Positions 1 through 6,100 of a DNA stretch of 10,050 bases are shown piece after piece. Source of the stretch: Actinomycetota bacterium (GTDB taxonomy: Bacteria > Actinomycetota > Actinomycetes > Mycobacteriales > Jatrophihabitantaceae). How positions within the stretch are numbered: position 1 is the first letter of the stretch; each line of letters opens with the position of its first letter. The notes under the pieces were generated by a model that saw only the letters and a program-made list of their open reading frames with translations, had not been told where the DNA came from and made no database searches. Position numbers and translations under genes: made by a program. The stretch lies in assembly GCA_019241805.1 (NCBI GenBank), contig JAFAWL010000269.1:1-10050 (forward strand), in the 5' to 3' direction.

Positions 1-176
1 TCATCGGCGTCCTGGTCGGGCTGGCCGGTCAGCCGCACCTTGCCCTTCTCCAGGTCGATCCGACGGCCGCCCGAGGAGTCGCCCACCTCTTCCCGGGTTG
101 ACTGCAGCCGGCGCTTCTCCTCGTCCATGTGGCGCTTGGCCGGATTGAACAACGCATCGAGGCCCCACTGGGTCAT
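1..176 (-). CDS. Small DUF6191-like hypothetical protein (partial, 3' end beyond window)
   Basis: On the minus strand an ATG at 176-174 opens a frame that stays open to the window edge (58 full codons). A good Shine-Dalgarno GGAGG lies 9 nt upstream (complement of 186-190). The peptide begins MTQWGLDALFNPAKRHMDEE, followed by a charged segment and an IDLEKGKVRL strand-like motif around residues 45-54. From memory, the order short hydrophobic start, 'LFNPxxxH', Lys/Glu/Arg-rich helix, 'GD', then 'IDLxxGKV' resembles the small actinobacterial family DUF6191, whose function is unknown to me. No signal peptide or membrane segment is seen in this part. It is divergent from the glycosylase gene with 184 bp between starts. 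The other minus-strand frames here are longer but lack family resemblance. The family name is moderately uncertain; coding status is supported by the ribosome site and the motif pattern. Confidence 0.55.
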   Translation of the reverse strand, partial: MTQWGLDALFNPAKRHMDEEKRRLQSTREEVGDSSGGRRIDLEKGKVRLTGQPDQDAD

Positions 177-241
177 CGCCGAACGCCTCCAGTCGACGCG
201 GCAGCCGGGCGCACACGTCGCGCCGCGCGGCTCGCCACCCC

Positions 242-247
242 AGATTA
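242..247 (-). promoter_or_regulatory. Candidate -10 box for the minus-strand small gene
   Basis: The complement of 242-247 reads TAATCT, a full match to the actinobacterial TANNNT pattern. It lies about 65 bp upstream of the ATG at 176 and would give a leader of roughly 59 nt that includes the GGAGG site. No convincing -35 is seen at 17-19 bp, so this is a weak prediction. Confidence 0.3.
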
Positions 248-325
248 CGTCGACCCGTAGCGTCCTCGCGAACCGGACGCAGTCGAGCGTGCCGCCACGC
301 CGTTCCGGGCTCACGGCGAACACAG

Positions 326-354
326 CTGTCAGCGTCCGCACGGCTGGCTAGGCT
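326..354 (+). promoter_or_regulatory. Promoter of the glycosylase gene, probably leaderless
   Basis: CTGTCA at 326-331 (4 of 6 matches to TTGACA) is followed by a 17-nt spacer and TAGGCT at 349-354, a TANNNT -10 box. Six nucleotides later comes the GTG start codon at 361, so transcription would be expected to begin at or next to the first base of the start codon. There is no Shine-Dalgarno sequence between the -10 box and GTG. Seen: the boxes and spacing. Inferred: a leaderless mRNA, which is common in actinobacteria. Confidence 0.5.
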
Positions 355-360
355 GGAATC

Positions 361-1233
361 GTGCCGGAACTGCCCGAAGTCGAGGCGCTCGCCGCGTTCC
401 TGCGCGAGCGAGCCGTAGGACGTGCGCTCGCCCGCGTGGACATCGCGGCGATCAACGCCTTCAAGACCTTCGACCCGCCGATGACGGCTCTCTACGGAAG
501 CGCGGTCGAGGGGGTCGGTCGGCACGGCAAGTTCCTCGACCTCGACATCGGCGGCCTGCATCTGGTGATTCACCTTGCCCGCGCCGGCTGGTTGCAGTGG
601 CGCGAGCAACTCACGCCGGCTCCACCGAAGCCGGGCAAGGGACCTCTCGCGCTGCGGGCACACCTCGCGCCGGAATTCGATGGCGGCCCGGTCAGCGGCT
701 TCGACCTGACCGAGGCCGGCACTCAGAAGCGACTGGCCGTTTACCTCGTCCGCGATCCGGCCGACGTTCCCGGCATCGCTCGCCTCGGGCCGGACGCGCT
801 CGCCCTCAGCGCCGACGAGCTGGCCGAAGTCCTGCGCTCACAGCGCGGCCAGATCAAGGGCGTTCTCACCGATCAGGCCGTCATCGCCGGCATCGGAAAC
901 GCCTACTCCGACGAGATCCTGCACGCCGCCCGACTGTCTCCGTTCAAGATCGCGGCCAAGCTGACGTCCGCTGAGATCGAGCGTCTACACGCCGCGATGC
1001 AGACCGTGCTCAAGGACGCGGTCGCTCGTTCGGTCGGCCAGAAGGCGGCCACGCTTAAGGGCGAGAAGCGAAGCGGGCTGGTGGTGCATGCCCGCACCGG
1101 CCTGCCCTGCCCGGTCTGCGGCGACACCGTGCGCGAGGTGTCCTTTGCGGACAAGTCCTTCCAGTACTGCCCGACCTGCCAGACCGACGGGCGCGAACTG
1201 GCCGATCGCCGCTTGTCCCGGCTGCTGCGCTGA
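361..1233 (+). CDS. Fpg/Nei-family DNA glycosylase with H2TH and zinc-finger domains
   Basis: A 290-aa bifunctional-type base-excision repair enzyme of the Fpg/Nei family, expected to remove oxidised or otherwise damaged bases and cleave the abasic site. The N-terminus is MPELPEVE, giving the catalytic Pro2 and Glu3. Lys57 (GVGRHGKFL) matches the conserved lysine of the N-terminal beta-sandwich. The helix-two-turn-helix region spans about 160-220 with GIGNAYSDEIL, Asn180 being the DNA-phosphate-contacting Asn. The C-terminal zinc finger has Cys250, Cys253, Cys270 and Cys273. Length fits the family (about 270-290). The arginine that canonical Fpg carries in the finger's beta-hairpin (Q-R-A-T-x-Y-C) is replaced by Lys265 in ADKSFQYC, which points to an actinobacterial subgroup rather than classical MutM, so substrate range is uncertain. 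The GTG start is chosen because PELPEVE must be N-terminal. The rhodanese gene follows after 10 nt. Confidence 0.93.
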   Translation: MPELPEVEALAAFLRERAVGRALARVDIAAINAFKTFDPPMTALYGSAVEGVGRHGKFLDLDIGGLHLVIHLARAGWLQWREQLTPAPPKPGKGPLALRAHLAPEFDGGPVSGFDLTEAGTQKRLAVYLVRDPADVPGIARLGPDALALSADELAEVLRSQRGQIKGVLTDQAVIAGIGNAYSDEILHAARLSPFKIAAKLTSAEIERLHAAMQTVLKDAVARSVGQKAATLKGEKRSGLVVHARTGLPCPVCGDTVREVSFADKSFQYCPTCQTDGRELADRRLSRLLR

Positions 1234-1243
1234 GGTGCACCGC

Positions 1244-1579
1244 ATGAATGTCCCTAACGTCACCGTCGGCGACGTGCCGGTCGACGCTGTTCTGCTCGAC
1301 GTGCGCGAGGACGACGAGTGGGCCGCCGGCCACATCGACGGCGCCCGGCACGTCCCGATGTTCCGCGTTCCGTCGGTCGTCAGCCGCGACCCCGGTGAAC
1401 TTGCCGACGGACGCCCGATCGTCGTCGTGTGCGCCGTCGGTGGACGTTCGGCCCAGGTCACCGCCTGGTTGGTACAGAACGGCTTTGACGCCCGAAACCT
1501 GGTCGGAGGCATGCACGCTTGGCAGAGTTCCGGCCGCCCAATGGTCAGCGAGACCGGCGCGCCGCCGACTACCCTGTAA
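1244..1579 (+). CDS. Single-domain rhodanese-like protein
   Basis: A 111-aa cytoplasmic rhodanese domain, expected to carry a persulfide on its active-site cysteine and hand sulfur to an acceptor; the physiological partner is not evident. Visible signatures are VLLDVREDDEWAAGHIDGA (residues 17-34, the classic D-V-R-x-x-x-E-W/Y-x-x-G-H-I motif), the active-site loop CAVGGRS at 63-69 with Cys63, and the GGMHAW motif at 88-93. Length matches stand-alone one-domain rhodaneses (GlpE/PspE size). The ATG at 1244 is chosen because GAGGTG at 1232-1237 overlaps the TGA of the glycosylase gene and is well spaced, and because the domain starts directly after it. The same frame is open further upstream, but that part lies inside the glycosylase gene. 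The 10-nt gap suggests co-transcription and perhaps translational coupling with the glycosylase. Confidence 0.9.
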   Translation: MNVPNVTVGDVPVDAVLLDVREDDEWAAGHIDGARHVPMFRVPSVVSRDPGELADGRPIVVVCAVGGRSAQVTAWLVQNGFDARNLVGGMHAWQSSGRPMVSETGAPPTTL

Positions 1580-1655
1580 CGCAGCGGCCAAGATAGTCGC
1601 GTGACGCCATGCTCGAGCGGGCACCGCGCCTTTCGCACGACATGATTGATGTCCG

Positions 1656-2543
1656 ATGAGACCTCGACAAACGCGCGACACGTGGCGACCGCTCGACCGT
1701 CCGATGGTCGTCGCGCACCGGGGCGCGTCCTACGACCGAGCCGAACACACCCTCGCCGCCTACGTCGCGGCGATCGACTCCGGTGCCGACGCCCTGGAAT
1801 GCGACGTGCGCCTGACGCGCGACGGGCACCTCGTTTGCGTACACGATCGCACCGTGCAACGCACCTCGAACGGCCGTGGCGTCGTCAGTGAGCTGGACCT
1901 CGCGGGGCTGCGCGCACTCGACTTCGCATCTTGGCACGATCAATGGCCGGATTCGGCCGACCAACTGCTGACCGACGACGCGTACCTCGCCGGCGTAGCT
2001 CCTGACCGCCTCGAACCCGACGGCGGGGTATTACTACTCGACACCCTGCTGGGCCTGGTCCGGGATTCGGCGCGCGACGTCAAGTTGCTCATCGAGACCA
2101 AGCACCCGACGCGCTACGGCGGGCTGGTCGAGAAGGAATTGGTACGCGCCCTCGGACACTTCGGCTGGTCGGGCGTGACCGGCCCGGTGGCCCCGCGCCG
2201 ACATCGAGCCGACGACAGCTCCCTCGTCACGGTCATGAGCTTCGCGGCTACGGCGCTTCGGCGAGTGCGGCTGCTAGCCCCCGATGTTCCATTGGTGCTG
2301 CTCGTCGAGCGAACCCTAAGCGGTCGGATCCAACTGCCGCACGGAGTGGGGACGGCCGGGCCGGGTCTACATCTGGTCCGGGCCTACCCGGACATCGTCG
2401 AACGGCTACATGAACGCGGCCGACGGGTGTACGTATGGACCGTGGACGAAGTGGTCGACGTCGAGTACCTGCTCGGCCTCGGCGTCGATGCGATCATCAC
2501 TGATCGACCCACCCAGGTCCTGGCCCAGGTGAGTTCGCAATGA
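1656..2543 (+). CDS. Glycerophosphodiester phosphodiesterase (GDPD family)
   Basis: A 295-aa metal-dependent phosphodiesterase predicted to hydrolyse glycerophosphodiesters from deacylated phospholipids to glycerol 3-phosphate and an alcohol. It has a TIM-barrel fold. Motifs: VVAHRGAS at 18-25 (catalytic His21, Arg22), ALECDVRLTRDG at 46-57 (metal ligands Glu48 and Asp50), VHDRTVQRT at 62-70 (His63 catalytic), LLIETKHPTRYGG at 144-156 (Glu147 and Lys149), and VYVWTVDE plus DAIITDRP at the C-terminus. No signal peptide is seen, so it is probably cytosolic, unlike secreted GlpQ. The usual P-E-N-T-L after the first motif is A-E-H-T-L here (residues 29-33). ATG 1656 is the first start after an in-frame TGA at 1647; it has no clear ribosome site. 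ATG 1704 (Met17) directly before VVAHRG is an alternative. It lies 76 nt after the rhodanese gene, so it may have its own promoter. Confidence 0.93.
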   Translation: MRPRQTRDTWRPLDRPMVVAHRGASYDRAEHTLAAYVAAIDSGADALECDVRLTRDGHLVCVHDRTVQRTSNGRGVVSELDLAGLRALDFASWHDQWPDSADQLLTDDAYLAGVAPDRLEPDGGVLLLDTLLGLVRDSARDVKLLIETKHPTRYGGLVEKELVRALGHFGWSGVTGPVAPRRHRADDSSLVTVMSFAATALRRVRLLAPDVPLVLLVERTLSGRIQLPHGVGTAGPGLHLVRAYPDIVERLHERGRRVYVWTVDEVVDVEYLLGLGVDAIITDRPTQVLAQVSSQ

Positions 2544-2600
2544 GCGCCCGACGGGCCGGATCGCACCGCCCTGTTACAACTCGGGCAGAAATGGGAAAGA

Positions 2601-2626
2601 GGGGCGCCGTCAGCTGTGTGCGCCCC
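2601..2626. other. Short GC-rich inverted repeat upstream of the ATP-binding protein gene
   Basis: GGGGCGC at 2601-2607 is exactly complementary to GCGCCCC at 2620-2626, with a 12-nt loop that contains the palindrome CAGCTG. It sits between the GDPD stop (2543) and the next start (2653). There is no T-run after it, so it is a poor intrinsic terminator by the textbook definition. It could be an attenuating structure, a weak terminator or an operator. The structure is seen; the role is unknown. Confidence 0.3.
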
Positions 2627-2652
2627 GAAAGTGATCGACGTTGGTGACGACG

Positions 2653-3024
2653 ATGTCCGTGCCCTATGAGCCGGCCAGCGGTGCAATCGTGCGCCGCCGA
2701 CTCGCCACTGACCTCACCGCCGCCGGGCTCGCTTCCACCGTGATCGACGACGCCGTGTTGATCGCGGCCGAGCTGGTCGCCAACGCCGTACGACACGGCG
2801 GCGTCGCGAGCTCCGGCTCCATCACCGTCTCGTGGGAATACGACGCCAGCTCGGTGACCGTCCGGGTGACCGACGGCGGCGGGATCGGCCGCCCGATCGT
2901 GCGGCATCCGAAGCCGGATCAGACCTCCGGGCGCGGACTGGGCATAGTCGAAGCACTCGCCGCGGGTTGGGGCGTCGACAACGGCCCCGGCACGACGACG
3001 GTCTGGGCCTCGCTACGCACCTGA
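2653..3024 (+). CDS. Anti-sigma-factor-type ATP-binding protein (HATPase_c, RsbW/SpoIIAB-like)
   Basis: A 123-aa stand-alone GHKL ATPase domain. The N-box is AAELVANAVRHGG (residues 38-50, with Glu40 and Asn44), the G1 box VTDGGG at 72-77 (Asp74), and the G2 box SGRGLGIVEALA at 92-103. There is no dimerisation, sensor or phosphoacceptor domain, so it is not a two-component histidine kinase. Proteins of this size and layout are RsbW/SpoIIAB-like serine kinases that bind sigma factors or phosphorylate STAS-domain antagonists; actinobacteria encode many orphans. No sigma factor or STAS gene is adjacent, so its partner cannot be inferred. ATG 2653 is preferred because GGTGA lies 5 nt upstream; GTG 2644 and TTG 2641 are in frame and would add 3 or 4 residues. 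The stop codon directly abuts the tandem repeat that fills the gap to the convergent glutamate dehydrogenase gene. Confidence 0.85.
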   Translation: MSVPYEPASGAIVRRRLATDLTAAGLASTVIDDAVLIAAELVANAVRHGGVASSGSITVSWEYDASSVTVRVTDGGGIGRPIVRHPKPDQTSGRGLGIVEALAAGWGVDNGPGTTTVWASLRT

Positions 3025-3025
3025 G

Positions 3026-3123
3026 CGCCCTTTGTCAGCTCGGCAAGCCTCGCATGCTCCGCCCATTGTCAGCTCGGCAAGCCTCGCATGCTCCGCCCAT
3101 GTCAGCTCGGCAAGCCTCGCATG
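3026..3123. repeat. Tandem 33-34-bp repeat spanning convergent gene ends
   Basis: Three copies of a 23-24-bp core beginning GTCAGCTCGGCAAGCCTCGC start at 3034, 3068 and 3101. Copies 1 and 2 are followed by an identical CTCCGCCCA joiner (unit 34 bp, then 33 bp because one T is missing before copy 3). The bases before copy 1 (CGCCCT, 3026-3031) resemble the end of another unit. The array begins right after the TGA of the ATP-binding protein gene and runs into the glutamate dehydrogenase gene, whose stop codon (3102-3104) and last six codons lie in copy 3. I see no strong hairpin or T-run within the unit, although each full unit contains the palindrome GCATGC. It could be a local slippage expansion of the dehydrogenase 3' end or a copy of a dispersed intergenic repeat. 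Confidence 0.9.
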
Positions 3124-6100
3124 ACGCGCAACGCGACTGACAAGGTCGCCAGGTCGACCGTCTCACGGCTGAGCGCCTCGGCCAGAGTGGCCCGCGCTCG
3201 TTCGACGCGCGCGGCGTTCGACTTCTCCCAGAGCCTCATCCGGGCCGCTCCGTCCAATCTCTGATCAGTGGTGCGCAGTACTGCTGTCGTGATCGCCGAG
3301 AGCGCGGCGTAGACGTCGTGCCGCAACGCCGCGCGAGCCAGCGCCGTCCACCGATCGGTGCGCGGCAACAGGGTCACCTTGGTCAGCATCTCGTCCACGC
3401 TGAACCGTTCGGACAGCGCGAAATGCAGATCGGCGACCTCGGCCGGCGGCTGTCGGCCCGCAGCCGCGATCTCGACCACATCGAGCAGCAGGAACGCGTT
3501 GAGCAGTTCCCCGATGCGTAGCGACAGGTCCCGCGGCAGTCCGAGCGCAACCAGCCGGTCGACCTCGGCCAGCAGCGTCTCGCGTTCGCTGCCGCGCAAC
3601 AGATCGGTGACCCCGGGAGACAGTTCGCGGACCGTCGGCTGGAACCGCGCGATCTCACCGGCAACGTCGGTGATCGGGAACCGAACGTCCACCAACCAGC
3701 GGGTCGCCCGGTCCAGCAACCGGCGAATCTCCTGATAGGCAGCATGTTGCGCCGACGTCGGCACGCGATTGTCCAGCTGCTCGATCTCGTTCCACAACTG
3801 CTCGAGCCCGAATACCTCGCGCGTGATGGTGTACGCCCGGGCGACCTGGGCGACATCGACGCCGGTCTCCTCGATCGCACGGTGGACGTAGGAAATACCC
3901 GCGCGGTTCACCACGTCGTTCACGACGCTCGTGCTGACGATCTCGCGATGGAGCGGATGGTTGGTGAGCGTTTCGGCCAGGCGCGCGGCGATACGCCGCG
4001 GGAAGTACTCGCGCAGCACAGCCTGGAACCAGGGCTCATCCGGAAGTGTCGAATCGGTGATGTGCTCGGCCAGAGTGATCTTCGCGTAGGCCGCCATGAC
4101 AGCCTGTTCCGGAGAGGTCATGCCCAAACCGGCGGCGGCCCGCGCCTCAATCTCCTTCTGGCTGGGCAAGAACTCCAGCGCTCGATCGAGATCGCCGACC
4201 TGTTCGAGCGCGCGGATGAACCGACCGGCCACCGTGATCATCTGTGGTGCGTTGCGTCGAGCCATGCCGAGCAGCACGTTCTGCAGATAGTTGTCCCGCA
4301 GTACGTGCGCGGCGACGTCGTCGGTCACCTCGAGCAGCAACTCGTTGCGCTCACCGGGCGCCAACGCGCCCGCCGCGACGGCCCGGTCGAGCAACACCTT
4401 GATGTTCACCTCGTGGTCGGAGGTGTCCACTCCGGCCGAGTTGTCGATCGCGTCGGTGTTGATGTGGCCGCCGCCGCGCGCGTACTCGATGCGTCCCAAT
4501 TGCGTGAAGCCGAGATTGCCGCCCTCAGCGACGACCCGGCACCGCAGCTGCGCCGCGTCGGCCCGCAGCGCGTCGTTGGCCTTGTCGCCGACCGCTGCCT
4601 GTGACTCGGTCGACGCCTTGACGTAGGTGCCGATCCCGCCGTTGAACAGGAGGTCGACCGGTGCCACGAGGATGGCATGCATCAGCTCGGCCGGAGTCAT
4701 CGACGAGACGCCCGGCGCCAACCCGAGCCGGGTGGCAACCGGTTCGGCAATCGGGATCGATTTCATCGTCCGGGCGAAGACACCACCCCCGGGTGAAATG
4801 AGCCCCAGGTCGTAGTCAGCCCACGACGACCGCGGCAGGTCGAACAGGCGGCGGCGCTCGGCGAAAGAAACCGCCGCGTCCGGATCAGGGTCGAGAAAGA
4901 TATGCCGATGATCGAACGCGGCCACCAGGCGGATGTGCTCGGAGAGCAACATGCCGTTGCCGAAGACGTCGCCTGACATGTCCCCGACACCCACGACGGT
5001 GAAGTCCTGCGTCTGGGTGTCGATGTCGAGTTCGCGGAAGTGGTACTTCACCGATTCCCACGCACCGCGCGCGGTGATACCCATCGCCTTGTGGTCATAG
5101 CCGACCGAGCCACCCGAGGCGAAGGCGTCGCCGAGCCAGAAGTCGTACTGCGCTGCGATGTCGTTGGCAATGTCGCTGAAAGTGGCTGTTCCCTTGTCGG
5201 CCGCGACCACCAGATACGGGTCGTCGCCGTCGTACCGGCGCGTGTCCGGCGGGGCAACCACACTGCCGTCGGGCGCATAGTTGTCGGTCAGATCGAGTAG
5301 GCACGAGATGAACGTGCGATAGCAGGCCACACCCTCGGCCAACCAGGCCTCTCGATCCCGCGCCGGGTCCGGGAGTCGCTTGGCGACGAACCCGCCCTTC
5401 GCGCCAACGGGCACGATCACCGCGTTCTTCACCATCTGTGCCTTGACCAGGCCCAGAATCTCGGTTCGAAAGTCCTCGCGGCGATCGGACCAACGAAGGC
5501 CGCCTCGCGCGACCGGGCCGAAACGCAGATGCACACCCTCGACGCGTGGTGAGTACACCCAGATCTCGAAGCGCGGCCGCGGCGAGGGCAGATCAGGCAC
5601 CAGGCGGGGATCGAGCTTCATCGCCAGCGTTGTCGAGTTCGGTGTTCCTGCGCTGTCGCGCCGCCGGTAGGCGTTGGTGCGTAACGTCGCGCGGATCAGC
5701 CCGAGAAGCGAACGCACGATGCGGTCCTGGTCGAGGCTGTCCACCTCGGCCAGCTCTGCCTCGATCTCCTCGACGAGGGTCGCGCTCCCGTCGCCGGCGA
5801 TCTGCGGAACGCCGGCGCGTTGCGGATCGAACCGCGCCTGGAAAAGGTTCACCAGCTTGACCGCGATGCCGGCGTTCTCGACGAGCGCCTGCTCGATGTA
5901 GCCCTGGCTGAAGTTGGACCCGGCCTGGCGAAGATATTTGGCATATGCGCGCAGGACGTTCGCCTGCCACCAGGTCATGCCGGCGCGGGTGACCAGCGCG
6001 TTAAAGCCGTCCTGCTCGATCTCGCCGCGCCACAGATGCCGGAGCGCCTCGACGAAGATGTCGGTGCGCTCGGCGTCAAGTTCGACGCCGAGCGGCAATC

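Noticed and set aside
1..663. 220-codon minus-strand open frame crossing the left end
   Set aside because: It runs antisense to the glycosylase gene and reads the small DUF6191-like gene out of frame; the frame starting at ATG 176 has a ribosome site and a recognisable motif order instead.
1088..1243. Longer rhodanese protein starting inside the glycosylase gene
   Set aside because: The frame is open but overlaps the conserved zinc finger of the glycosylase, and the added residues are low-complexity Ala/Arg/Pro/Cys typical of an out-of-frame read.
1601..1645. 14-codon upstream frame (GTG 1601) before the GDPD gene, near a GATAGT box
   Set aside because: Only three bases separate the box from GTG, there is no -35, and the peptide has no repeated or regulatory codons, so it is not supportable as a leader peptide.
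3026..3123. CRISPR array
   Set aside because: The copies are contiguous 33-34-bp units whose joiners are identical; there are no unique spacers, no leader and no cas genes.
3032..3143. Miniature transposon bounded by TTGTCAG and CTGACAA inverted ends
   Set aside because: The right-hand CTGACAA falls within codons for the LSV part of the dehydrogenase C-terminus, which looks like ordinary coding sequence, and no target-site duplication is seen. Seven bases of inversion are easily chance.
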